Made by a program: the position numbers and the translations under genes. The notes under the pieces were generated by a model, which worked only from the letters and a program-made list of their open reading frames with translations, was not told the DNA's origin and ran no database searches. DNA of 64,000 bases, from the NCBI RefSeq assembly GCF_014762705.1, contig NZ_JABURL010000036.1, positions 1 to 64,000 on the forward strand, given 5' to 3'. The DNA comes from Cyclobacterium sp. (lineage in GTDB: Bacteria > Bacteroidota > Bacteroidia > Cytophagales > Cyclobacteriaceae). Positions within the stretch are counted from its first letter, which is position 1. Each line of letters opens with the position of its first letter. Below, in pieces: positions 1-10,200 of the stretch.

Positions 1-59
1 TTTAATTAATTATGGAAAATATTATTCTCCTGTAATCTAAAAATCTAATAATAATTAAA

Positions 60-95
60 ATGAAATAACAGCCAGGGAATAGGCTGTTATTTCAT
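60..95 (-). terminator. Rho-independent terminator after the cytochrome c propeller gene
   Basis: A perfect 14-bp inverted repeat (60-73 against 82-95) with an 8-nt loop lies 4 nt beyond the stop codon at 100-102. Read on the minus strand, the stem is followed by a T-rich stretch. This is the best hairpin in the window and should end the two-gene minus-strand operon that begins at 3905. Confidence 0.85.
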
Positions 96-99
96 GATC

Positions 100-2052
100 T
101 CATTTCAGGGAATTGATCCACTGGGCTATTTTCAACGCATCTGCTTCAGGAACATGGGGCATAGGAGGCATTGGTGTAGCATATTCCGGCCAATTCTCAG
201 GTTTTGGTGTATGGATCAAAGCAACGATCTCCTGTGCTGTGTAATTTCTTTTGGCCACATCCTTGTAAGCAGGGCCCACTTGTTTGGTGTCCTTATTGTG
301 ACAGGCAATGCAGGTATGCTTTGAAAGTAAAGCAGTTACCAGGGCGTCATCAATTTTGTCCGCAGAAACATCAGGTTTAACTTCTTCCTTTTCGCTCATC
401 GATACTGCCTTGGGACTTACATTGTCGGGCTTGGCTTGCTCCTTTTGTGCAGCAGAGTTATAGGTACTCATGTTATTTTCTGCCAACTTTTCTCCTTCCG
501 GAATTTCATTTAAAGTATAGTAGGCGGAAGGATGTACCAATGAATAAAAGTTATCCCTTTCCCGAATCCCATCTAACCGGATGTGGTGGATATGGTATTG
601 GGTAAGCCCATCAATTTTTATTCTTACCCGCATCAAATCGGCTGATACCTGTACACCTTTTACTTCCGCCATTTTATTGGCCACGGGTGGGCTACCATAG
701 ACAGGGTGGTATTTGTAAATAAAAGTTTGCACACTGTACGAGGCCAGGTCCTCAGCCGATTGCTTATCCACCGGTTGGGTGAATTCCACTTCAAAACCGT
801 CCGGCAGGGCTTTGATATCTCTCATTTCAAAAGGAATTTCCCCATTCCATACCAATCGCTCCAATCCTTCATTTGCCTCACCGGCTGAACCCCAACCCCG
901 GTTGGTCTCACCTACAAACAGGGAGCCATCATTCCCCCAGGCCATCCGAAGAACTCCCGATCGAAAATTACTTCTGAAATCAATAGCCGCACCTTGAAGC
1001 ACGCCTTTAACCTCCTCCATCATTACCCGCATGATTTTGCTTTGACCCTGGTCACCCACCAGCAACTGACCTCCAAATGGGCCAAAATTTTCTTCCGGAA
1101 TTTTTATCGGTTCGGATGTAGAAATACCATGAATGCCATAGGGGAACCAGACTGCAGGCAAGGTAATTTCAGGCAATTGTTCCTTTGCCTGGTAAAGGGT
1201 CAGGTAGTCCTCATTGATCACATTTTCAGGTTTGATATACCTGCCTTGCTCATTTTTCACCTTTCTGGGATCTACTACCGCTTCAAATTCTTCTGTGCTC
1301 AAGTCTAAGGGAGAGTTTTCCAACCCGGTCCACCTTAATCCGGCTGGATGACCGGCAAAGGATCCCTTTTCAATGTGCCAGATGCCACCTGATCCCATAT
1401 AATCACCCTGATTTTCGGTGTAAAAAAGCTTGCCATCTATGTATCCCAATCCTGCCGGTGATCGCATGCCCGTGGCCCATGGCTCCATCTTTCCATCAGG
1501 ACTGATTTTCATGATCCAGCCCCTGAAAGGGACGCGGCTTTCACCTCTCCACCATTCCTCATTGCCAAAGGCCACGTTTCCGGAAACATAAAAATTTCCT
1601 GCTTCATCCATTACCGGACCATAGCTGTACTCGTGATAATGCCCCGACACCGGCCAATTATAAACGGTTTCGTAATGATCTGCAACTCCATCCTGATTAA
1701 TGTCCTCCAATTTGGTTAGCTCGCCTCTTTGAGAACAATAAAAAGCACCATCCTTATACAACAACCCAAGTACCTCATGCAATCCGGAAGCAAATTTTCT
1801 GAAATAGGGGTCGGGTCCCGTAGGATTTTCCACCACATATATTTCTCCTCTTCTGGTGGCTACCCCCAGGTTTCCATTAGGCAATACGGTCAGGCCTCCT
1901 ACTTCCAGTAAGGTCCCCTCAGGAGCCTTAACCTTTAAAATTTTAAAATAATCTTCCTCCATAGGGGATTCCTGAGCCATGGAAGGCTGCAATACCATGA
2001 TCCCCATCAGAAAGAGCAATAAAAGAGGCATTTGTTTTCTGTATAATTTCAT
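100..2052 (-). CDS. Secreted beta-propeller (sugar dehydrogenase-like) protein with C-terminal cytochrome c domain
   Basis: 650 residues. A signal peptide ends near AQ at residues 26-27. Residues about 35-420 resemble the sorbosone/glucose dehydrogenase-type beta-propellers common in Bacteroidota and Planctomycetes (repeated PDG, GD and EN-G turns, e.g. GMRSPAGLGYIDGK). A linker follows, and then a small class I cytochrome c with the heme motif CIACH near residue 581 and a likely Met ligand in the MPPMPH stretch near the C-terminus. The protein is probably periplasmic and would pass electrons from an oxidised sugar or polyol to its own heme. It is the second gene of an operon with the DUF1080 gene, 20 nt downstream of it. 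It shares propeller motifs with the DUF6797 protein at 41526-43931. The substrate is not shown by the sequence. Confidence 0.8.
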   Translation of the reverse strand: MKLYRKQMPLLLLFLMGIMVLQPSMAQESPMEEDYFKILKVKAPEGTLLEVGGLTVLPNGNLGVATRRGEIYVVENPTGPDPYFRKFASGLHEVLGLLYKDGAFYCSQRGELTKLEDINQDGVADHYETVYNWPVSGHYHEYSYGPVMDEAGNFYVSGNVAFGNEEWWRGESRVPFRGWIMKISPDGKMEPWATGMRSPAGLGYIDGKLFYTENQGDYMGSGGIWHIEKGSFAGHPAGLRWTGLENSPLDLSTEEFEAVVDPRKVKNEQGRYIKPENVINEDYLTLYQAKEQLPEITLPAVWFPYGIHGISTSEPIKIPEENFGPFGGQLLVGDQGQSKIMRVMMEEVKGVLQGAAIDFRSNFRSGVLRMAWGNDGSLFVGETNRGWGSAGEANEGLERLVWNGEIPFEMRDIKALPDGFEVEFTQPVDKQSAEDLASYSVQTFIYKYHPVYGSPPVANKMAEVKGVQVSADLMRVRIKIDGLTQYHIHHIRLDGIRERDNFYSLVHPSAYYTLNEIPEGEKLAENNMSTYNSAAQKEQAKPDNVSPKAVSMSEKEEVKPDVSADKIDDALVTALLSKHTCIACHNKDTKQVGPAYKDVAKRNYTAQEIVALIHTPKPENWPEYATPMPPMPHVPEADALKIAQWINSLK

Positions 2053-2072
2053 TTGACTTCTGTTTCTAGCTA

Positions 2073-3905
2073 TTAAAACAATAAAAAATACGCCATGTTT
2101 TCACGGGCAGGAATCAATAATTCCATCATTCCATCGATTGATCTGATCTCAGGTTTGAACTGATCAGGATCCTCCAGTTGCAAGTAGTAGGATTTATCTC
2201 CGATCACAAACAGTCCTTCACCCAAATCCACAATCTGTTCTCCTTTTGCCAATCGCACATAGGTACTTTCCCTGGCATTTTTTATAGTCAGGATCCTTTT
2301 TAAACCCTTCCCATCAGCGAGAATTTCCAGCTCATCGGCAACCTCGGCCCCAAACCCTTCAAACATAAATTGAAGATGGTGATCGTTGGAAAGGATCTTA
2401 TACCCATGGACTTTATAACCGGTTCCAAGGGTATCGACCGGCCAGGATTGTTCCAAAGACTGAAGTCGGGCAATGGGCAAAGCAGGAGTCCCAAAACGTG
2501 TAATCGCCCCCATCGGCCTGGAGGAGCCGTCTCCTCTGCTATTCCACATGGGAGTTGCATTCAAAAAACCTCCTTTCCAAACTTGTACCAGATTCCCCTG
2601 ATCCATGTCATAGGTGTAATGAACTTTGTAGGGAGATCCCACAGACACCGCATGGGTGACCCTGTGACCATCGGGTATATCCATAAAGCTTCTTAATACT
2701 GGTCTTTCCTTTGGGTCAACCAGTATGGGGTCGGGTCCGGACGAACTGGTAAAAGTTTTATCCGAAAGCTGAACAGGCCGGATGCCCGGACCAGAAACTT
2801 CCAAACCAATTCCGGGCTGCACCCAATCCTGTACTTTGGCATACAGTATTTCTACCGGATGCTTACCGGCTGTAAGTTGCAGTTCTCCTGAAAGATTTCC
2901 CATGGAAGCTGCGATTACTTGCTCATCCCCCACCGACAAAGCACCTGCTCCTCCGGGAGCCGAAAGGTTGAATTTCAACATGCCATCATTTTCCAACTCC
3001 AAAAAGGCCTTGTACCTGATCAGAAACTGTTCATCCGCCCCCCTTATATTTGCTGTCAGTTTTTCCATTTGCCCACTTCTTTCAGGGGTAAATTTGGAAA
3101 AATCAGGAACTTCCTCAAACCTTCCTTTATAAAGATCATAGGTAATATCTTTAATACCAGGTAATGCCTTGTCATATGCAGTAATCTTTAAATTCCGAAA
3201 GGCGACTGCGCCGTGATCTCCCTGGATCCTGATTGGTCCCCTTGCCATTTCTTTTGCTGCCATAGCACCCCTGGTGGGTCCAAAAAGTTCCACATCCTCA
3301 TGAATCTTAACCCCGTTAAGCACCACCGAAAGTATTTTGGCATTTTCTATTTTATTGTTTTGAGCATCAAACCGGGCTGCCTGAAAAGACACCTTGAGGT
3401 TTTGCCAAAGACCAGGGGCCTTACTGGCATTTTGCCTGGGAGCATAGCCCTGGTAGCCTTGCTGACCATCTGGCTTTGAATCGTCCCAACGTTCATAAAT
3501 CCCCCCATTATCACCCGAACTGGGAATGGCTTTTCCCCAGCTGTCCAGAATTTGAATCTCATACATGCCCTGCAGGTAAATGCCGGAATTGGACCCCTTC
3601 GCCACCAGATAGTCCACCTCCAGGTCCATATCTCCAAAAGAGGCCTTTGTAAACAAGTCTTCTCCCTTGTTCTTCTGTGTGGGGATATTTGCCAGAATAC
3701 CCTGCCCTTTTTCTACTGCTAATTGGCCTGTTTGATGTATATCTGCCTGAACATCCCCAACTATTGCCCAGGATTTTCCAGGTTTTTCGAACCTATCAAA
3801 GCTGTCAAAACTGAAAAGCTCCTGCGCCTGAACTTGCAGGCTAAAAATAAAAAAACCTGCTGATAGCCACCTGCCTATTTGTTTAAAGGAAATAAATTTG
3901 ATCAT
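2073..3905 (-). CDS. Secreted DUF1080 (3-keto-disaccharide hydrolase-type) protein
   Basis: 610 residues with a signal peptide ending at VQAQ (about residue 28). Residues about 30-245 form a DUF1080 domain: the fold is a concanavalin-like jelly roll, and the stretches NSGIYLQG, YEIQILDS and GGIYE are typical. Members of this family act as 3-keto-glycoside hydrolases. The central part (about 250-385) looks like a PA14-like or carbohydrate-binding beta-sandwich. The remaining part resembles the extra domain often found in these proteins. It is the first gene of an operon with the propeller/cytochrome c gene, which could create the 3-keto group that this enzyme removes. That pairing is an inference. 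A TAnnTTTG -7 element lies about 44 nt upstream of the start. Confidence 0.8.
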   Translation of the reverse strand: MIKFISFKQIGRWLSAGFFIFSLQVQAQELFSFDSFDRFEKPGKSWAIVGDVQADIHQTGQLAVEKGQGILANIPTQKNKGEDLFTKASFGDMDLEVDYLVAKGSNSGIYLQGMYEIQILDSWGKAIPSSGDNGGIYERWDDSKPDGQQGYQGYAPRQNASKAPGLWQNLKVSFQAARFDAQNNKIENAKILSVVLNGVKIHEDVELFGPTRGAMAAKEMARGPIRIQGDHGAVAFRNLKITAYDKALPGIKDITYDLYKGRFEEVPDFSKFTPERSGQMEKLTANIRGADEQFLIRYKAFLELENDGMLKFNLSAPGGAGALSVGDEQVIAASMGNLSGELQLTAGKHPVEILYAKVQDWVQPGIGLEVSGPGIRPVQLSDKTFTSSSGPDPILVDPKERPVLRSFMDIPDGHRVTHAVSVGSPYKVHYTYDMDQGNLVQVWKGGFLNATPMWNSRGDGSSRPMGAITRFGTPALPIARLQSLEQSWPVDTLGTGYKVHGYKILSNDHHLQFMFEGFGAEVADELEILADGKGLKRILTIKNARESTYVRLAKGEQIVDLGEGLFVIGDKSYYLQLEDPDQFKPEIRSIDGMMELLIPARENMAYFLLF

Positions 3906-4331
3906 AAGTTTAAGACTGATAAATACAATTACTACACCATTAGACTGGCAAAAATAGTTTTTTTAAACAACAATTAAGGAAAGTTTATGTTTTTTGAAGC
4001 TTTAATACTTTTTCCTCTAGTCAAATTTAACTGGCCTGTCAATGGGTCTGATGCTCTCCCGATCGCCCGAAACGAATCTTTTTTTTCTGATAAACAGCTT
4101 GTTAATGAAATTATTTGGTAATGTTACTCAACCTTAAAATCAGCTGACTATGGACTTGTTTTATGGATTTGGGGATAAAATGCTTAACTTTTACGCCTTG
4201 TAAATTTAATCAGCATACAGGGTACTTGTTCGATCATTTGTCAAAACAAGGCCAATACACTATTTAATTAAACGAAGGCAAATGTAACAAGCCTGTTTAT
4301 TTTAATTGCTTTTAGATAAATAATCACCATT
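3906..4331. other. Divergent intergenic region between DUF1080 and SDR genes
   Basis: This 426-nt stretch has no credible gene. It holds the minus-strand promoter candidate at 3949-3956 and must also hold the plus-strand promoter of the SDR gene. I see no clear palindrome or terminator in it. Confidence 0.6.
3949..3956 (-). promoter_or_regulatory. Candidate Bacteroidota -7 element for the DUF1080 operon
   Basis: On the minus strand the bases read TATTTTTG, an exact fit to the Bacteroidota -7 consensus TAnnTTTG, 44 nt upstream of the ATG at 3905. No TTTG lies at the usual 19-nt spacing, so the -33 element is weak or the promoter needs an activator. Confidence 0.45.
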
Positions 4332-5114
4332 ATGAAAGAGAATCTTCCGGGAATAAAATTGTTTGATTTGAGCGGTAAGAAAGCCATAATCACCGGTGGC
4401 TCCAAGGGGCTTGGTTTGGCAATGGCTGCCGCATTGGCTTCTGCAGGGGCAGATTTGCTCATCGTCAACCGCAAGGAAAAAGATGGGCAGGTAAGTGCTG
4501 ATGCCCTAAAAGAGGCATTTGGTGTAGAAGCGCTTTCATTTGCTGCGGATATCACAGATAAAGAACAGGTAGAAGCCATGACTGATTTTGCCTTAAAATC
4601 CTTTGGCAAAATTGATATATTGATCAACAGTGCAGGGATCAATATCCGGGGAGGAATAAATGATGTTAGTTTAGCAGATTTTAATCGGGTGATGGCCGTT
4701 AATGTGACGGGAACTTGGCTGTGCATCAAATCAGTGGTCCCTCACATGAAGGAGGCCAAATCTGGTAAAATCATCAATTTAGCCAGCACACTTGGCCTGG
4801 TTGGGTTGGCCAATAGGACGCCATATACCTCAAGTAAGGGTGCGGTGGTCCAAATGACCCGGGCACTGGGACTGGAATTGGCACCCTTTGACATCAATGT
4901 AAATGCCATTTGCCCCGGTCCTTTCCTGACTGAAATGAATATTCCAGTTGCGGATGATCCTGCGACCAAAGAGTTTATCATTGGCGCAACAGCATTTGGC
5001 AGGTGGGGAGAATTACACGAAATTCAGGGAGCCGCCATTTTTCTGGCAAGTAAAGCCGCCAGCTACATGACCGGATCAATGCTTACGGTGGATGGAGGCT
5101 GGACAGCCAAATAA
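4332..5114 (+). CDS. SDR-family NAD(P)-dependent oxidoreductase (gluconate 5-dehydrogenase-like)
   Basis: 260 residues, the usual length of a classical short-chain dehydrogenase. The Rossmann motif TGGSKGLG is at about residues 17-24, the NSAG motif near 97, and the active-site Tyr and Lys in YTSSK near 162. The C-terminal SMLTVDGGW is typical of the family. The general style, with MKENLP..LFDLSGKKAIITGG at the start, matches gluconate/2-deoxygluconate dehydrogenases. It is divergent from the DUF1080 operon and could act on the same sugar acids. The substrate remains an inference. It is followed by a long region without genes, so it is probably monocistronic. Confidence 0.85.
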   Translation: MKENLPGIKLFDLSGKKAIITGGSKGLGLAMAAALASAGADLLIVNRKEKDGQVSADALKEAFGVEALSFAADITDKEQVEAMTDFALKSFGKIDILINSAGINIRGGINDVSLADFNRVMAVNVTGTWLCIKSVVPHMKEAKSGKIINLASTLGLVGLANRTPYTSSKGAVVQMTRALGLELAPFDINVNAICPGPFLTEMNIPVADDPATKEFIIGATAFGRWGELHEIQGAAIFLASKAASYMTGSMLTVDGGWTAK

Positions 5115-6636
5115 GGAAAATCACTTTGGAAAGTGAGGCACAGCATTCTCTACCATAAACCCGAATAGGGAAGAAATGTGGTTGATTATAAAGGGGTTTA
5201 AGTACATCGAAGAAAATTTAATGAATTTTTGAGGTTTAATTTTCGGATGTAAGTAAGGTATTGCCTGGCAAAATAAATGGCAACCAGAATCGAATCTCAG
5301 GTTACGGGCCTTTTTCAAAACAGAAACATTCCCAATAAAAAAAAGACCAACTCTCTAACCTGAATTCGACTGAATTTCGTTAATAAACCGTAATTTCGAG
5401 ACCTAATTTTTTAAAAACGCAGAAATCAGGGTGACGATGTAGGTTTTTTGAATTATATAGGAATATAAACTTTTCATTGTTTAATGGGTAATGGTGAGTT
5501 AAAGGCTATTTATGGTATTTTAACTTGTCTCTATTTTACTTTTTCTCCCGATTCGCTGCGCTGTTCGGGACAGGCTTTGATGAAAAAGTACCAAACCCGC
5601 CTCCCGGAGGGCAGGAAATCAAGACAAAAAAATCCTTCCCCCACAAGCCTCCTGCGCACCTCCTGAGAAATATCAGGACAGGCCACTGACTACGGTCAGG
5701 ATAGGCCAGTATTTTGTCGGGCCTGCGCTCTTTTCGTATTTATAATATAGCTCTTCTTTTTTCAAATTTCTTCAGGGGTTAAATATTAAAGTAACAGTTT
5801 AAATTAGGTCATCGGTAGACTTAACATTTTATAAAAGGCAGAAATCGGGATGACGGTATTTATTTATAGCTATTGAAAATTCAACATATTATATAATACG
5901 TCATCGGTACACCTACCGTCATCGCGAGCACAGCGAAGCGATCTGAATCGGAGCGGCGGCATTAATCCATCGGGAAATGGGAATAGGATCGAAAGGTCGT
6001 CCACGTACCCCTTCAGACGACCACGGGTGCCAGGGCATATTGGTCTATTCGATCGAATCCAGGTCTGCACCCTCGCCGTGACGACACCTTCCGTCATTGG
6101 TAGGCTTAAAGCCGGTTATGAGCGGTGAAAGCCGTGGGAATCTCTGGCCAAACGAGACTGTCACACCCTTTCCCAGCGCCTATACCCACGACAAAGGGTT
6201 CGCAGTGACGATTCCATTGGTTTTTATCAACGATCTTAATTCAAACTCATTTCATCAATGAGCGGAGCTCCTATTATCTATTTTGATAACAAATGTCAGA
6301 TTTTCATGAAGATAGAGGTTTAGTTAGATGATAGGTCTCCAGTAGATTATTTTTCTATCGTGACCAGGCAAACACAGCTAAAAAAACAACCATTTATAAT
6401 TTTGATTAACTATTTATACTCAAAATAAATACTACATTATACAGGATATAATAAATATAAAAATTAGTTTAAAAAATTTTTTTAAATATATTTAACATTT
6501 TAAGTGTTTTGAAAAACCTTTTATTGCATACAAAATTAAATGTCTGAAATTTAGCGAATTAAATATATAAAAATTCTAATTTTTTAATTTACCTTTAGTT
6601 TCATAATAATCATTAACCAAAATTCAAAATATTACC
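5115..6636. repeat. 1.5 kb region without genes, carrying degenerate repeats
   Basis: I see no gene with support here; the short open frames have no family resemblance. Two diverged copies of a CAGAAATCnGGnTGACG element occur at about 5418-5442 and 5838-5858. Three copies of a GTCATCGGTA-type element occur at about 5808-5824, 5899-5915 and 6092-6110; the second runs into ATCGCGAGCACAGCGAAGCG (about 5921-5940), a phrase common in intergenic repeats of Bacteroidota. A separate segment near 5545-5590 (GATTCGCTGCGCTGTTCGGG) also looks like a dispersed intergenic element. The last 250 nt before the tail-collar gene are strongly AT-rich and should hold its promoter. Confidence 0.6.
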
Positions 6637-7179
6637 ATGGAAGAACTAATTGGCGTTATTAAAATGTTCGCCGGAAACTTCGCTCCCAGAGGCTATGCTT
6701 TCTGTAATGGACAACTTTTACCCATCAATCAAAACCAGGCTTTATTTTCCATCTTAGGAACAACTTACGGTGGAGATGGGAGAACCACTTTTGCTTTGCC
6801 GGATCTTAGGGGAAGAGTTCCTATAGGACCTGGTCAGGGACCGGGGCTATCCACCAGGCAATTGGGAGAAAAAGGGGGCAGGGAAACCACTACCCTAACA
6901 GTAGCAAATTTGCCTGCTCATAACCATACCCTCTCAGCCAATTCAGGCGCAGGAAACACAAACACACCACAGAATACTTTTCCTGCTTTGAGTCAGGTAC
7001 AAATAGACCGGTCGAATCCTCCAGTGGCTGTAAATGCCTATGATAATTCCGCCAACACCACCATGAATGCACAAGCGGTTGGTATTGCGGGTCAAAGCCA
7101 GGCATTTGATCATACCCCTCCTTATTCCGGAGTAAATTTTATTATCTGCATACAGGGTATCTTTCCTTCCCGAAGCTAA
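6637..7179 (+). CDS. Phage tail collar domain protein (microcystin-dependent protein family)
   Basis: 180 residues. The N-terminus (MEELIGVIKMFAGNFAPRGY, then AFCNGQLLPI) and the stretch TYGGDGRTTFALPDLRGRVP are the hallmark of the tail collar domain (residues about 5-62). A Ser/Thr/Asn-rich middle part carries HNH (residues about 95-97), and the C-terminal SGVNFIICIQGIFPSR is conserved in the family. Despite the name, such proteins are common as non-phage genes in Bacteroidota, sometimes in multiples. No other phage gene is nearby. It lies 71 nt upstream of the giant surface protein and may be co-transcribed with it. Its function is unknown; an extracellular fibre or display role is possible. 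There is no classical signal peptide. Confidence 0.85.
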   Translation: MEELIGVIKMFAGNFAPRGYAFCNGQLLPINQNQALFSILGTTYGGDGRTTFALPDLRGRVPIGPGQGPGLSTRQLGEKGGRETTTLTVANLPAHNHTLSANSGAGNTNTPQNTFPALSQVQIDRSNPPVAVNAYDNSANTTMNAQAVGIAGQSQAFDHTPPYSGVNFIICIQGIFPSRS

Positions 7180-7250
7180 TTAACCTGAAAAGAATTCCCC
7201 GTTCATTTTTTCGGGGACTTCTTTTCTTTTGAGCCAAAACTTTTACTGCC

Positions 7251-10200
7251 ATGAAGCTACTTTTAAAGAATTTACTTCTTCTTATACTGTTATTTTTTAG
7301 TTGCCAACAAATCAGGGCCCAAAGTACAACAGTTACCTTCAATGAGATCACAAGTTACATTGTAACATTCGGAGAAACGTATGACAATGGCGGTTTGAGG
7401 TTTTCGGTAACCAAAGAATCCAATGCTACGCCCAATTCCGGTATAAAAGCTACTGCAACAGATGGATACCAAGGCAGTGTAGCCTTAAATGATTCTAACT
7501 TACAACCAGGAGGGATCCAACAATGGTCCATAAAAAAAGCCGATGGTTCTCTATTTCAGTTTATCAGTATTTTCTTGCAGGAAGGTGCGGTGGGAGCTTC
7601 TACGACAGGTACCATTAGTGCCTTTAAAAATGGAAGTATAATAGGTTCCCCCAAACCCATTGCTTTCAATTCAGCAACAAATGGGCTGAAAACATTCGAT
7701 AACGACCCGGATTTTTATGAAGTAGATGAAATCCGGATCAATGCAGATGACATCTACAACTTTCTGGACCATGTAACTACAGGTCCTCCTTTTTCACCTT
7801 TGGATGAAGATCCACCACTTGTTACAGGCATAACGCTGAACGGGGTACCTCCCACCACTTCGGAATCCGTCACTTTCACAGTCAATTTTTCTAAAACCGC
7901 ACTTAATGTTAGCCTGGATGACTTTTCCCTGTTCACTTCGGGAACTACGGGAAGCCTGGCAGCTATCAGTGGTAGCGGCAACAGTTACCAGGTAACCGTC
8001 AATGCCATCAGCGGAGAGGGATTTCTACGGTTGGATCTGAAATCAGGGACTGATATAGCCAATGAGGACGACACCAGCGGTGTACCTGCATTTTCATCCG
8101 GCAATACCCATACTGTAAGTGCTTGTTTTGTAGAAAATATGGAAAGCCTCCCTGATGCAAGCAGCAATTTCTCCAGCAATGGGCTGTCATTCTCATTAAG
8201 TACAGGTTTGGAGAGTGAAAGCCGCCTGGGCTTTGGTGCAGGAAACTCAAATGATTTTATCAAAAACAACAATACGGCAGGGACTTTTTCCATCAGTTCT
8301 TCCAGCCTTTTCACCATGAATTCTGTAGATCTGTTTTTGTCCGATTTGTCCAATGGTGATAATCCAACAGCTTCCGGAACATTGACAATAACAGGAAAAA
8401 ACAATGGCAATACGGTCTTTACAATATTGAAAACAAGCGGATTTCCTGTAAATACCACTCAAAATGGTGGTTTTTTTACCCTTGACTTTTCCACAGATGG
8501 GGATCAAAATTACAGAAACACCAATGTAGATGAAGTTGAATTTACCATTGCAGATGGGTTTGTGGAGTTGCTGATAGATAATTTTAACTTTTGTCAGGAG
8601 GTACCAGATACCGATACGGCAGCTCCCGCAGTACAGCGGATACTTCTGGATGGAAATCCGGGAAGTACAGCAACCTCGATAACTTATATAGTTCAATTTG
8701 ATGAAAATGCCTTGAATGTAAGTCTGGATGATTTCTCTTTGGTGCGCATGGGAACAGTTGCCGGGACTTTGAATCAAATCAATGGATCGGGAAGTACTTA
8801 TCAGGTAGAGGTAACGGGGATTTCAGGAGAGGGATCCTTGCAGTTGCAATTAAATGGTGGAACAGATATCGCTGATGCCCTAAACAACTCAGGTCCGCTT
8901 GAATACCTGAACGGGCAAATTCATTTGGTTGGAGCTTGCTTTTCGGAGTCCTTTGAGGATGAAAGCGACGGCGCCCTAACCTTTTCCGGAAATGGTCTTA
9001 ATTTCAGTCTAACAGGAAATTGGGCAGTGAAAAACCGAATAGGTTTTGGAGCAAATGCTTCCTCCAAATATTTGGAAAACTCCGGAACCGGACCGTATGG
9101 AATACTGTCGACTGAAACACCGGTAACAGTGAATAGAATAGGTCTTTACCTATCTTCATTCCCATCCGGAGTAAGCCCTACCAACGACGGTACCCTGACA
9201 GTAACAGGAAAACTGAATGGCAATACATTATACACGTTCCAGAAGACCACCGGGTTTCCTGATGATTTCGGATCTACTGGCGGCTATTTCATACTTGATT
9301 TTGCAACGGCAGGTGCTTCAGATTTCTCAGATGTACTGATTGATGAATTAATACTCGAACCAGGAGCAGCTTTTACCTATCTCGCACTGGACAACTTTGA
9401 TTTTTGTACGGATAATACTGCTCCAGCAGGGTATACAGTGCAAATAGATCAGGATGCTATCGGAGAGACCAATCAGGATCAGGTTAGTTTTACTTTTTCC
9501 GGGGCTGAATTGGGAAGTACCTATAATTATTCATTTACAAGCTCTGGAGGGGGTACAGCAGTAACCGGTTCTGGAACCATTTCTGGTGCTGAAGAAATGG
9601 TAAACGGGATTGATTTAACAGGCCTGTCGAATGGAACGGTTACTTTGAGTGTGACCTTAACTGATATTTCGGGAAATGAGGGTGCGGAGGCAACAGCCCA
9701 AAGTACAAAATTTATCAATACCATCCCCGAAGTCAGCCCGGATGTATTGATTTCACCCCCTTATCAGGAAAATGCGTCCAGCCTTTTGATTGCAGAAACG
9801 ATAGCCGTTTCTGATGTGGACGGAGACCAATTGGTTCGCGCCGTTATTCAGATAAGAGGAGCAGGTGTGATTGCCGGAGACAACCTCAGCTTGGGAGACC
9901 CCTCTCCCCTTAGCCTGCAGGAGGTCGATGCCAATACCTTTGAGTTAATTGGTACAGCAGATGCCAGTACCTATACGTCCATTTTAAGGACCCTTTCCTT
10001 TAGCTCTGATTCTGAAGACCCTACTTTAGGAGGGACGGAAAATGAAAGGATCATTTCCATCATAGTAGAAGATGAAAATGGAGGATTTTCTGTACCTGCC
10101 AACGGGATAAACAACCTGCAGTTACCCATTGAAGCTGTCAATGATGCTCCGGAATTGGTTCTCCCATCAAACGAGGAAGTCATTTCCAATCAGTCATTGA

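Noticed and set aside
5121-6097. Short open frames (about 60-75 codons) in the 1.5 kb gap
   Set aside because: They run through degenerate repeat elements and show no protein-like pattern.
6637-7179. Prophage remnant, because of the tail-collar domain
   Set aside because: No other phage gene, integrase or attachment site nearby; the domain is common in non-phage Bacteroidota genes.
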